The notes below the pieces were generated by a model. It searched no databases. It was not told where the DNA came from and saw only the letters and a list, made by a program, of their open reading frames with translations. From contig CAJQOE010000003.1 in the NCBI GenBank assembly GCA_905479885.1, positions 1-22,743 on the forward strand: DNA of 22,743 nt. The letters are read 5' to 3'. The position numbers and the translations under genes were made by a program. Positions 13,672-22,342 of this stretch are shown piece by piece. Position 1 is the first letter of the stretch. Every line of letters begins with the position of its first letter. This DNA is from an uncultured Rickettsiaceae bacterium (GTDB lineage: Bacteria > Pseudomonadota > Alphaproteobacteria > Rickettsiales > Rickettsiaceae).

Positions 13672-15000
13672 CTAATTATCTATCGCACTAGACCAGTCTG
13701 GATCTGATGCGTCGTGTGGTGTTGGAATAATATGTTCGTTATGACCAGTAAAATCTATAGTGTATATGCGGTTTAGGCCTTTTGTTTTATGCCCCTTTGG
13801 TGGGAAGCCTTTAGTAAACACTAATACTCTACCATTACTTGCCCAAGCAGGGCATTCTACCAGGTATCCACTAGTTATTAAACGTTCGGTATTTCTCTCT
13901 CCCGCGGCTGATGGTCGCATAACACCAATTGTAAAACCATAATCCCGGCTCATTTTTGTATAGGCAAGATAGTCCCTGCTAGACCAATTTGGTTCGGCGT
14001 ATGACCCACCACCAAAACTAACACGCTGTTTGTTCGAACCATTTCTATTCATTACAAAAATTTGACGTGAACCGTAAATATCAGAATTAAAAGCAATTTT
14101 ACTACCATTAGGCGAATAACTAGGAGATGTATTAATGCTTAAGCCTTTTGTCAGCTGAGTGGTGCGTTTAGTTTTTAAATTAATTTCATATATATTCGTC
14201 GCACCATTCTCAGCGATAGACATAATTGCATTTTTACCATCTGGTGAGAATCTTGGTGCAAAAGACATTCCTTTAAAGCTACCAACAAGTTTACTTTTAC
14301 CGCTACTTAAGCTAAGCATGTGCACTTGTGGAGTACCATTCTTGTAAGAAAGATATAAAATATATTTACCATCCGGTGAAAATCTTGGCGTTAACACCAA
14401 ATCTGATCCATCAGTAAGATAACGATGATTTTCTCCGTCATAATCCATAATAGCTAGGCGCTTTATACGCTTTAGATAATCTCCACTTTCAGAAACGTAA
14501 GCAATCCTGGTATTAAAGTAGCCATCATAACCTGTAATTCTTTTGTAGATTGCATCGGATATTTTATGCGCTGCTCGTCGCCATAGTGCTTCTGGTAATT
14601 CTAGTGTGTCACTAAACATTTCGTTTTGTGAAATTGTATCCCAAACTATAAATTTTATTTCTAATTTCTGAGATGAAGTGCGTGTGACTTCTCCGTTAAT
14701 AAGCAAGCTAGCATTGATTTGCTGCCATGCAGCAAAAAGGGGTTCGTGCCTAACGCCTATTTTGTTTTCAATAAAAGCTGCTTTAGAGATTGGGCGAAAC
14801 ATTCCAGATGCTTTGAGGTCGTTGGTAATTACGGCTACAACATTTTTTGCTATATCTAAATCAGCAGGGTCTACTCCTGCAAAATTGTTAATCGCTAGAG
14901 GAATTGGATCAGAGGTTCCACTAGTAATATTAATAGTATCTGCCGCTAAACTTATTGTAGAAAAGAAGAAGATTATAATTCCAATAAAATTTTTTTTCAT
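13672..15000 (-). CDS. tolB: Tol-Pal system periplasmic protein TolB
   Basis: TolB is the periplasmic beta-propeller that links TolA to Pal and supports outer-membrane constriction at division. The 442-residue product has a signal peptide (about 1-20, ending SLAA), an N-terminal domain containing IPLAINNF and NDLKASGMFRPI, and a propeller of WD40-like repeats: PRFSPDGKYILYLSY, PRFSPDGKNAIMS, PSYSPNGSKIAFNS, PNWSSRDYLAYT and PAWASNGRVLVFT. Length is as expected. It lies 27 bases after tolA. It ends with TAG, which shows TAG serves as a true stop in this genome. No pal gene follows; the next gene is the convergent merR. Confidence 0.96.
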   Translation of the reverse strand: MKKNFIGIIIFFFSTISLAADTINITSGTSDPIPLAINNFAGVDPADLDIAKNVVAVITNDLKASGMFRPISKAAFIENKIGVRHEPLFAAWQQINASLLINGEVTRTSSQKLEIKFIVWDTISQNEMFSDTLELPEALWRRAAHKISDAIYKRITGYDGYFNTRIAYVSESGDYLKRIKRLAIMDYDGENHRYLTDGSDLVLTPRFSPDGKYILYLSYKNGTPQVHMLSLSSGKSKLVGSFKGMSFAPRFSPDGKNAIMSIAENGATNIYEINLKTKRTTQLTKGLSINTSPSYSPNGSKIAFNSDIYGSRQIFVMNRNGSNKQRVSFGGGSYAEPNWSSRDYLAYTKMSRDYGFTIGVMRPSAAGERNTERLITSGYLVECPAWASNGRVLVFTKGFPPKGHKTKGLNRIYTIDFTGHNEHIIPTPHDASDPDWSSAIDN

Positions 15001-15027
15001 AAAGGATGGTTTGGCTATATTAATATA

Positions 15028-15888
15028 TTATTGAGCTAAAAAGCTTGGATCAAATAAAAGGTTAAACTCTTTCCAGGTATCATAACGTTCCAGTGATAAA
15101 TTTTCAAGCGGACTTGCTTTTCTGATAGCTCTAATTGCACTTTCTGCTGTTAGTTTACAAGTTGTTTCTGAGTTGCTTGGGCATATTATATTTTTAATAG
15201 TAGCATTTTTGATAGTACCATTTGGTTCTATAGTGATATGAATTAATACCCTTACTCCTGCAATATTATCTGCTCCCGCTGGTGGTTGCCAATGTTTTTG
15301 CATTTGGTTCTTTACTAAGAGGCGTTCAGTAATGGATAATGGTGAGTCTTCATCATAATCCATGCCCCTAGAATATTTATCACCAGCTTTCTGTTCTTCG
15401 TTGCTTCTGGTGCTTATTTTTGCATCCGTGCCTTGCGAATCTTTTTCTAGGTTTTTTAATATTGCATCAATTGCATCTTCGTCCTTTTTGGGAATAGGCT
15501 TTGGTTGCTCTTTTGGTTTTTCTATTGGCTTTTTTTCTTGCGGCGGGGTTACTGCCTTTTTAGCTATCTCTTCTGGAGCTTTTTTTTCTACTTTTTTCTT
15601 TGGTACTTCTACTGGTTTAGGCTTTGGTTGCGGCTTAGGCTTTGGTTGGCTTTTTTTTACTTCTCTAGATTTTTGCGCTATCTTTGCTTGCTGTGTAGAT
15701 TTGTTTTCATTCTTTACGTTAGTTATGGCGCTTGTTGGTAAAATTTCAAAAGTTAAAGCATCTTTTTCTTCGGGCAGAGTTTCAAAAACAGATGGCATGC
15801 CAAATAAAAATACAATTATTAATATAAGGTGCAAAGCGACTGATATAGCTACAGAGCCTTGCCATTGTTTATCTACTTGCTTGGTCAT
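15028..15888 (-). CDS. tolA: TolA-type energy-transducing protein
   Basis: TolA spans the periplasm and passes force from TolQR to TolB and Pal. The 286-residue product has one N-terminal membrane helix (about 11-31), a long low-complexity middle section rich in Lys, Pro and Glu (about 60-140, with KPKPQPKPKPVEVPKKKVEK), and a C-terminal TolA/TonB domain (about 185-286) with a pair of cysteines ten residues apart (CPSNSETTCKL). The Pro/Lys repeat recalls TonB, but the position between tolR and tolB settles the name. Its ATG overlaps the tolR stop (ATGA). An open frame on the other strand across this gene is an artefact of the repetitive middle. Confidence 0.92.
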   Translation of the reverse strand: MTKQVDKQWQGSVAISVALHLILIIVFLFGMPSVFETLPEEKDALTFEILPTSAITNVKNENKSTQQAKIAQKSREVKKSQPKPKPQPKPKPVEVPKKKVEKKAPEEIAKKAVTPPQEKKPIEKPKEQPKPIPKKDEDAIDAILKNLEKDSQGTDAKISTRSNEEQKAGDKYSRGMDYDEDSPLSITERLLVKNQMQKHWQPPAGADNIAGVRVLIHITIEPNGTIKNATIKNIICPSNSETTCKLTAESAIRAIRKASPLENLSLERYDTWKEFNLLFDPSFLAQ

Positions 15889-16313
15889 TTTTGCATTATA
15901 TCTGAAACTAGAGCAACTTTTGTAAATCCAGCATTGTGAATACGGGCCATTACATCAACTATGGTGCCATACGAAACGTTTTTATCACCTTTTACAAAAA
16001 TCCTTGCATCAGTTTTTTCTTTGGTGATTTCATTGAGTTTTGCGATAAAATCTTTTGGTTCAATCTTACTTTCAAATAAAAACAACCCACCTTCTTTATC
16101 AACACTGATGACCAAGGGTTTGAATTGACCGGACACCGCAGCTGAATCTGTCTTTGGTAAATCAACTTCAATTCCTGCAACTAACATAGGCGAGGTGATC
16201 ATAAAAATAATTAATAGTACCAACATTACGTCAACCATTGGGGTAACATTGATTTCACTCATTAGTCGTTTACGTCTTCCACCAGTGCTGCGGCCTTGAA
16301 TATGTGCTGCCAT
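15885..16313 (-). CDS. tolR: TolR/ExbD-family proton channel subunit
   Basis: TolR pairs with TolQ to form the proton-driven motor of the Tol system. The 142-residue product has a basic cytoplasmic N-terminus, the characteristic MSEINVTPMVDVMLVLLIIF segment with the essential membrane Asp28 (equivalent to E. coli Asp23), and a periplasmic domain with VDLPKTDS and IFVKGDKNVSYGTIVDVM. Length is normal. It lies 2 bases after tolQ and overlaps tolA, giving the standard Q-R-A-B order. Confidence 0.96.
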   Translation of the reverse strand: MAAHIQGRSTGGRRKRLMSEINVTPMVDVMLVLLIIFMITSPMLVAGIEVDLPKTDSAAVSGQFKPLVISVDKEGGLFLFESKIEPKDFIAKLNEITKEKTDARIFVKGDKNVSYGTIVDVMARIHNAGFTKVALVSDIMQK

Positions 16314-16315
16314 GA

Positions 16316-17047
16316 TTACATTTTCTCTTCGTCTATTGCTCTGGAAATTAATGATCCTAATTCACCAATAAAATCTTCAGTTTTATTATTTATTTTATCT
16401 ATTTCGGAAGATAAATAATTATAAAAAATAGTGGCTGGAATAGCAGCAAATAAACCTATGGCAGTTGCAAGCAATGCTTCTGCTATACCTGGCGCAACAA
16501 CTGCTAAGCTGGTGTTTTTAGATGAGGCAATAGATTGAAAGCTATGCATAATCCCCCATACAGTTCCAAAAAGCCCTAAAAACGGTGCTGATGAGCCAAC
16601 AGTTGCTAAAAATCCTAATTTAGTTTCTAGTTGTTCCATTTCTCGATTGCGAGAGAGATACATGGATCCCAAGACTCTTTCTTTATGACCGATGCGAAGA
16701 GCATCAGACTTTTTATTTTCAAGGTTCTTACCTTTTTTGCATTCTTTAATAGCATTGACAAAAACCACTGCTAAAGGATTATCGATTGATTTTTTAACTT
16801 TCTCATATAATTCATCTAGCACTTGTCCAGACCAGAATAGATCTTCAAAGCTTTTCATTTTTTTCTTCAGGGCAGAATAATGCAAAAGTTTATTGATAAT
16901 AATTGCCCAACTCCATATAGATGCTATCACAAGAAATGCAATTACAGACTTACCAATAAAGTCAGATGAGACTATTAAAGATATGATAGATAAATCAACG
17001 TTACTAGCGGTGCTGATAACTTGTTCGGTGGTGTCTTCTAGTGCCAT
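16316..17047 (-). CDS. tolQ: TolQ/ExbB-family proton channel subunit
   Basis: TolQ is the multi-helix membrane part of the Tol motor. The 243-residue product has membrane helices at about 32-52, 145-168 and 185-211. The second contains FLATVGSSAPFLGLFGTVWG and the third IAEALLATAIGLFAAIPA, both signatures of TolQ/ExbB with the pore-lining threonines. The ATG at 17047 is 50 bases from the broken phaZ. The usual tol partner ybgC is not present upstream. A TATAAT lies just before the start on the minus strand, but no good -35 is paired with it, so the promoter is uncertain. Confidence 0.95.
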   Translation of the reverse strand: MALEDTTEQVISTASNVDLSIISLIVSSDFIGKSVIAFLVIASIWSWAIIINKLLHYSALKKKMKSFEDLFWSGQVLDELYEKVKKSIDNPLAVVFVNAIKECKKGKNLENKKSDALRIGHKERVLGSMYLSRNREMEQLETKLGFLATVGSSAPFLGLFGTVWGIMHSFQSIASSKNTSLAVVAPGIAEALLATAIGLFAAIPATIFYNYLSSEIDKINNKTEDFIGELGSLISRAIDEEKM

Positions 17048-17097
17048 AATAAATTATATTGTTTATATTTTGAATTATGCACGTAATATTATACATT

Positions 17098-18343
17098 TTA
17101 ATCGTTTGCGTAAACAAAATCTTTTATTGCAGGAACAATTGATTCTCTGAATTTACTACCACTAAAAGAACCATAGTGACCAACACCTTTTTGTAAGTGA
17201 TAGGCTTTTTTGTTATCTGGTATATTTTTACATAAATTTAGGGCAGCTTTTGTTTGTCCTATAGCGGCTATATCGTCTTTTTCTCCTTCAATCCCAAGCA
17301 AAGCGCATTGGTTAATAGCGGTTAAGTCTACTTTGCGTCCACGTGATGCAAATTTTCCTTTGGCTAGTGAAAAATCATGAAAAACTTCCTTGATGGTCTG
17401 TAAATAAAATTCTGCCGGCAGATCCATTACTGATAAATATTCATCGTAGAATTTTTTTTGTTTTTCGGCTTCAGCATCATCTTCGATTAATAAATTTTTA
17501 AATAAATTCACGTGTGAAGTAACATGGTTTTGCAAGTTCATTGTCATGAATCCAGAAAGCTGTAAAAAACCAGGATATACACGGCGTCTATAACCAGGGT
17601 AGTTAGATGGGACATTAGTTATCAAGGTTTTATCAAACCATTCAAGGTTACGATCAATAGCAAAATCATTTGGCTGGGTAGGATTTTTCCTTGCATCTAT
17701 TGGCCCCCCAATCAAAATCATTGATTTTGGAATGTTTGGATCATTTTCGGCTGACATAAGAGCTGTTGCAGCTAGTACTGGTACGGTTGGTTGGCATACT
17801 GCAAGTACGTGTACATTTGGACCAAGGAGTTTGATATAATTAATCACATAATCAATAAATCATCTAAATCAAAGCTGCCATTGGTTATAGGGATTTGATT
17901 AGCATCAACCCAATCTGTAATATATACATCAAAAAATGGTAAAGTATCCTGTACTGTACCACGAAGTAAAGTCGCGTGGTGCCCAGACATAGGTGCTATT
18001 ATTAATAATTTAGGTTGTTTTTGTTCGAAATGAGGTTTTGTAAAATGTTGCAAATGACAAAAAGTATCTTTGCGAATAGTGCGTTTGCTTACTTTTTGTT
18101 CTTTTCCATTAATAATACATTCTTTAATGCCGAATTGAGGTTTTTTATATTTTCTAGTAATGCGTTCGGCGATTTCAATACTTGCCCTAATTAATGAGGC
18201 ATAATGTGTATGACCAAAAGGGTTATTAGCGTTCCCTAACCATTGTTGCGCTGCCATAAGTCAAACCTTGCTGGAGACATGTTATTGCGGGTTGCTTCTA
18301 TTATAGCGTATAGGTTGTTATTGTCAGGTAAGAAATCATGCAT
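17098..18343 (-). pseudogene. phaZ: Intracellular polyhydroxybutyrate depolymerase, two frameshifts
   Basis: PhaZ breaks down stored PHB. The gene is in three pieces. Piece 1 (ATG 18343 to TAG 18238-18236) encodes MHDFLPDNNNLYAIIEATRN up to FDLWQRNNG. Piece 2 continues in another frame from about 18240 as WLGNANNPFGHTHYAS through IIAPMSGHHATLLRG to GSFDLDD, stopping at 17846-17844. Piece 3 (in frame from about 17850) runs DYVINYIKLLGP to the end at 17098. Each junction is explained by loss of one base: a T in a short T-run near 18238, and one base in GATGATTTATTGATTAT near 17857. Restoring both gives about 415 residues, the family length. The catalytic Cys of VCQPTVP, Asp of GEKDDI and His of GVGHYG all survive, in piece 3. 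Decay or sequencing error are both possible. Confidence 0.92.
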
Positions 18344-18430
18344 TAGTAAATACCTATTTGAACTTGTGAAGAATTAAGCTTACCTTATCACTTTATCATA
18401 ATTTTATATTTATATCTTCTGCAATACGTG

Positions 18431-18458
18431 TTAATAATATATTTCATAAAAATATAAT
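18431..18458 (+). promoter_or_regulatory. Candidate promoter of der
   Basis: A perfect TATAAT at 18453-18458 lies 14 bases before the der ATG. The best -35 is a poor TTAATA at 18431-18436 with 16-base spacing. Transcription from it would leave a leader of only about 8 bases. Confidence 0.35.
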
Positions 18459-18472
18459 GTGTTTAAGTAACA

Positions 18473-19819
18473 ATGAAGAAAAAAATTGTAGCGTTAGTCG
18501 GTAGGCCAAATGTTGGTAAATCAACTTTGTTTAATAGGTTGAGCATCAGGAAAAAAGCTATAGTTCATGACCGTCCAGGCGTTACTAGGGATCGTAAATA
18601 TTCCGATGCTAAAATTGGACCAATGGAATTTACCATTGTTGATACTCCTGGTCTGGAAGAAGCTCCAGAAGGACAACTGGAATATCGTATGATGCAGCAA
18701 ACCATGATTTCTATTGCAGAAGCTGATTTGGTTTGTTTAATTATCGACAATGAGGCGGGCATCACACCAGATGATAAATTTTTTGCTGAATTTATACGAA
18801 AATATAGTAAAAAATATATACTTGTAGCCAATAAATCAGAAAGACGATTTAATCATGATAAAGATTATTATCGTATAGGATTTGGTGTTCCAGTGCCTAT
18901 TTCTGCTGAACATGGCCAAGGTATGGCCGATCTCTATGACGCGATTGCAGAGCAGATAGATACTGAAGAAGGAGAGGTTATTTCTGATCCAATAACGGGC
19001 GATTGTTTGCAGATTGTTATATCTGGTCGCCCTAATGCTGGTAAGTCTACTTTTGTTAATGCGATTGTGGGTGATGAAAGAATGCTTACTGGTCCAGAGG
19101 CAGGTATTACGCGTGAATCAGTGGAAATTTCTTGGAAATATAAAGATCAGGATATCAAGTTAATTGATACTGCGGGTTTACGTAAGAGAGCTAACGTTAG
19201 CCAGAGCTTAGAGAAAATGTCCACAGGGGATGCAATAGGCAGCATCAAATTTGCTAATACTGTAATTCTTATGCTGGATGCTACGATTGCTTTAGAGCAT
19301 CAGGATTTGACTATCGCTAATTATGTTATAGACCAAGGAAGAAGCTTGGTAATAGCTGTAAATAAATGGGATTTAATTCCTAAAAAACGCGCGTATGAAG
19401 AAGAATTTGTTTATCAAATGGAAAAATACTTACCACAAGTTAAAGGTGTGCCGGTAGTATTTTTATCTTCAACAAATAAAACTGGCACTACAGAGGTTTT
19501 AGATAAATGTCTTGATATATATAAATTATGGAATAAAAAAATCTCTACTAGTAAATTAAACGATTGGTTGCAATTTGCATTAGAGCGTCATCCATTGCCT
19601 ATTCAGAAAAAATTGGGGCGTAGGATACGTATTAAATATATGACTCAAACCAAAACTAGACCACCAACATTTAAATTATTTACTAATGATCCAGCTGGTA
19701 TCACGGATGCTTACAAAAGGTTCCTAACCAATGCTTTACGTGATGATTTTGATATGCCTGGGGTGCCAATTAGGTTGCAGTTTATTAAATCAGATAATCC
19801 ATATGCAAAGAAAAAATGA
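18473..19819 (+). CDS. der: Ribosome-assembly GTPase Der (EngA)
   Basis: Der is an essential double GTPase needed for 50S subunit maturation. The 448-residue product has two G domains and a C-terminal KH-like domain. Domain 1 has G1 GRPNVGKST (10-18), G3 DTPG (57-60) and G4 NKSE (120-123), the usual NKxE/NKxD variant. Domain 2 has GRPNAGKST (185-193), DTAGLRKR (232-239) and NKWD (297-300). The KH-like part (about 350-448) includes RIKYMTQTKTRPPTFKLF and ends in a lysine-rich tail. Length and motifs are complete. Its TGA overlaps the hemD ATG (ATGA). Confidence 0.97.
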   Translation: MKKKIVALVGRPNVGKSTLFNRLSIRKKAIVHDRPGVTRDRKYSDAKIGPMEFTIVDTPGLEEAPEGQLEYRMMQQTMISIAEADLVCLIIDNEAGITPDDKFFAEFIRKYSKKYILVANKSERRFNHDKDYYRIGFGVPVPISAEHGQGMADLYDAIAEQIDTEEGEVISDPITGDCLQIVISGRPNAGKSTFVNAIVGDERMLTGPEAGITRESVEISWKYKDQDIKLIDTAGLRKRANVSQSLEKMSTGDAIGSIKFANTVILMLDATIALEHQDLTIANYVIDQGRSLVIAVNKWDLIPKKRAYEEEFVYQMEKYLPQVKGVPVVFLSSTNKTGTTEVLDKCLDIYKLWNKKISTSKLNDWLQFALERHPLPIQKKLGRRIRIKYMTQTKTRPPTFKLFTNDPAGITDAYKRFLTNALRDDFDMPGVPIRLQFIKSDNPYAKKK

Positions 19820-20484
19820 CAAAATCAGTATTGTTAACTAGATCTAACTCATTAAATGCTGAACTTAAAGATATCCTCAAAAGTCAAAAATACGAACTAC
19901 TAGAATGTAGTCTGCTTGAATACGAACTACAACCTTTTGATTTATTAGAATTTTATAAATTTCAGAACGTGCTTGTTACAAGCATTTTTGCAGCTCATGA
20001 ATTACCAGAAGCACAGTTTGGCGGTATGGATGCTTGGGTAGTTGGTATTAAATCAGCAAAAATTCTTGAATCTAAGGGTTACAGAATCCAATTTGTCGCT
20101 CATGATGCAGAAAGTTTAAAACATCAAATCCCAGAACATATTTATTACGATACTATTTACCCTTCTAGTGATCATATTAGTGTTAAAATGCCTGTGCATA
20201 TCACACGTAAAATATTTTATAAGGTGTTATATAGAGAATCATTGTCTAACGAACAGTTATTACGCTATAAACAAGGCATTCACTATGTGTTATTATATTC
20301 AGAAAATTGCGCAAAAACCTTAGTTAAATTATTACTAGAAAATAACTTGATGAATTATCTAGAAAATACTACATATATTGTTATAAGCTCAAAAGTAGAA
20401 AGAGTGGTAAAAAACTATTTTCAGAAAACCAAAATACTACAAGGCACTAATTTAATATTAGAATATTTAGAAAACAATGACTAA
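19816..20484 (+). CDS. hemD: Uroporphyrinogen-III synthase
   Basis: HemD closes hydroxymethylbilane into uroporphyrinogen III in the haem pathway. The family has low sequence identity and is recognised by its two-lobed pattern. The 222-residue product begins VLLTRSNSLNAEL, has the NVLVTSIFAAHEL segment where homologues have 'ivfTS.naV', DAWVVGIKSAKILESKGY, later YVLLYSENCAKTLVKLL, and TYIVISSKVERVV, all in the expected order. Position before a one-membrane-helix protein and hemY is the usual alphaproteobacterial arrangement and supports the call. It overlaps der by 4 bases and the next gene by 8. Confidence 0.87.
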   Translation: MTKSVLLTRSNSLNAELKDILKSQKYELLECSLLEYELQPFDLLEFYKFQNVLVTSIFAAHELPEAQFGGMDAWVVGIKSAKILESKGYRIQFVAHDAESLKHQIPEHIYYDTIYPSSDHISVKMPVHITRKIFYKVLYRESLSNEQLLRYKQGIHYVLLYSENCAKTLVKLLLENNLMNYLENTTYIVISSKVERVVKNYFQKTKILQGTNLILEYLENND

Positions 20485-21226
20485 GAAAAATAACCCAGAA
20501 CAAAATAACAGCCCGATAAAAAAACAACAGAATTTTCGCAGGAATCTTATTTGTATAACACTATTGGTAATTTTTGGGGCAGTGTTGTTGGGTAAAGAGC
20601 GTCTTGGCTTTATTAAAGATATGATTTTTACTCAAGAGAAGAGTTCAGAAGTAATAGCAGATAATAAGTTTATCCAAGAAGCGCTTGAGGAAAATTACTC
20701 CGTCGGAGCTGAACCACCACTTGTGAGTTTTGCTCCAGAAGAATTTAGTGAAACTAGTGACACCGATGCCGAAGAAGAGTTGGAAGAAATAGACCCGTAT
20801 GTCATAATTATAGAAGAGGAAGGTGAGCCTTCTGACAGTACCAATTCTGTAATGTTAAAGCATAATTTGAATGAATATAGATTATATATTGCCAATGCTA
20901 ATAAATTAATAGACAAATTCAAGGCTGATAAGAGCTACGAATTAGAGATGCAAATTCTTAAAAAACGCCAGTTGCCTGAGCGTGTTGAAGCAGTGGTCTT
21001 GCTTTTAGAGGCGTATAATCAGCAATTGATGAATAAGCAAACTATTACAGATGAGGTAATTAAACCTTTTGATTCTAAAATATTAGCACAATTTGTTACT
21101 ATCAAAAAAATACCATCAGTGCAGCAAGATCAGAAAACGCAAAAAGAAGTAATTAGCAAAAATATTAATATCTTAAAAGGGTACATTTTTTCTTCAGAGT
21201 TACAAGATAGTTTTTTAAGTAAATAA
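20477..21226 (+). CDS. One-helix membrane protein of the hemD-hemY interval, function unknown
   Basis: I do not recognise a firm family. The 249-residue product has a basic cytoplasmic N-terminus, one membrane helix at about 23-39 (LICITLLVIFGAVLLG), then a strongly acidic, low-complexity section at about 88-118 (SDTDAEEELEEIDPY, IIIEEEGEPSD). The rest is mostly helical and charged (about 125-249). In many alphaproteobacteria the gene between hemD and hemY encodes a mitofilin/HemX-like inner-membrane protein with a large periplasmic coiled coil. Position, topology and helical content fit a reduced member of that group, but no mitofilin core motif was recognised, so this is inference. It overlaps hemD by 8 bases. 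Confidence 0.7.
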   Translation: MTKKNNPEQNNSPIKKQQNFRRNLICITLLVIFGAVLLGKERLGFIKDMIFTQEKSSEVIADNKFIQEALEENYSVGAEPPLVSFAPEEFSETSDTDAEEELEEIDPYVIIIEEEGEPSDSTNSVMLKHNLNEYRLYIANANKLIDKFKADKSYELEMQILKKRQLPERVEAVVLLLEAYNQQLMNKQTITDEVIKPFDSKILAQFVTIKKIPSVQQDQKTQKEVISKNINILKGYIFSSELQDSFLSK

Positions 21227-21249
21227 ACATTTAAGTTTGAGTTAATAAG

Positions 21250-22326
21250 ATGATTAAATTTTTAATTTTATGCACAGTATTTTTGCTGCTTTACATTGGC
21301 TTTAATGCTATAGGTGAATATGATTCTGCTTTACAGCTGACTGTTTTAGGTTATCAGGTAGACTCTACATTATTTATGTTTATTACTATTTTTGTAGTAG
21401 TTCAATTAGTTCTGATGATTTTCTTAAAGACTGTTTTTTTGGTGTTTGATATGCCAGGATTATTGAAACGAAAATGGCATCAGAAAAAGTTACAAAAAAT
21501 AAATCAAAAATTATTGACTATTTTAGCAGAATTATTGATGGGCAATAGAAGAAAATCAATTGCTATGACTAATAAATTAGTAGCAAACTTAGATGATGAT
21601 AATAAAGAAGTTGTCAATTTGATTATGGCCGAATCCGAAGAAGGGTTTGATAAAAAAATTCAATATTTAAGAAACTTACTGGATAAAAAACATTATAGCA
21701 TTTATGCAGCTAAGAAATTAGCCGAAATTTTCTATAATAATATGCATCATAAGCAAGCTGAAGAGTGTGCATTAAAAGCTTTTAATGAAGATGATACTGA
21801 TACAGAATTAATGCTTATTTTGATTAGAATTTACGCCTCTCTTGGTGCATGGCCAAAATTGGTGTTTATTGTCTCAAAATTACAAAGAGCAGACTCTAGG
21901 CTGCTAGAAGAGAATGCAGAAGAAATAGCCGCTTTTTACTTCGCAGCAGCAAAGTCATATTTACAATCAGGCGTTGATGATGAAGCTTTAAATTATTTAG
22001 AATCAGCATTAGAATTGCGCCCAGATTATGTAGAAGCGTTAAATTTATTTACTGAGCTTTCAATCAATATGAAAAATACAGCATCTGTATTAAAGATATT
22101 AAAAGCAGCTTTCTCTGCTAAGCCATGTTTTGATATTGCTAGAATGTATATTGCAAATTCGCGTAGTTCTGCAGAAGCTGTATATGGTACATTAGCTGGC
22201 ATTGCTGCGCCGGCAAAGTATCCAGATTTATTTTTGGCATTAGCTGCATATTTGGGCTTGATTGACAAAATATCTGAAATCAAAGATCCCAAACTAATTT
22301 CATACGAAAAACCTGCTAAGGAATAA
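21250..22326 (+). CDS. hemY: HemY-like membrane TPR protein
   Basis: The proteobacterial HemY of this type is a membrane protein of unclear role encoded beside haem genes; it is not the protoporphyrinogen oxidase of the same name. The 358-residue product has two N-terminal membrane helices (about 2-20 and 40-66), a typical HemY_N arrangement. A helical region follows with TPR-like units, for example YAAKKLAEIFYNNMHHKQAEE and YLQSGVDDEALNYLESALEL followed by RPDYVEALNL. Length is slightly short for the family. The gene is 23 bases after the preceding protein and 16 bases before zapE, suggesting one operon with der and hemD. Confidence 0.82.
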   Translation: MIKFLILCTVFLLLYIGFNAIGEYDSALQLTVLGYQVDSTLFMFITIFVVVQLVLMIFLKTVFLVFDMPGLLKRKWHQKKLQKINQKLLTILAELLMGNRRKSIAMTNKLVANLDDDNKEVVNLIMAESEEGFDKKIQYLRNLLDKKHYSIYAAKKLAEIFYNNMHHKQAEECALKAFNEDDTDTELMLILIRIYASLGAWPKLVFIVSKLQRADSRLLEENAEEIAAFYFAAAKSYLQSGVDDEALNYLESALELRPDYVEALNLFTELSINMKNTASVLKILKAAFSAKPCFDIARMYIANSRSSAEAVYGTLAGIAAPAKYPDLFLALAAYLGLIDKISEIKDPKLISYEKPAKE

Positions 22327-22342
22327 GTATCGATTGGCTCCA

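Noticed and set aside
15362..15925. Long plus-strand open frame opposite tolA
   Set aside because: Its Phe/Leu/Gly-rich translation is the complement of the Lys/Pro/Glu repeat of tolA; no recognisable protein.
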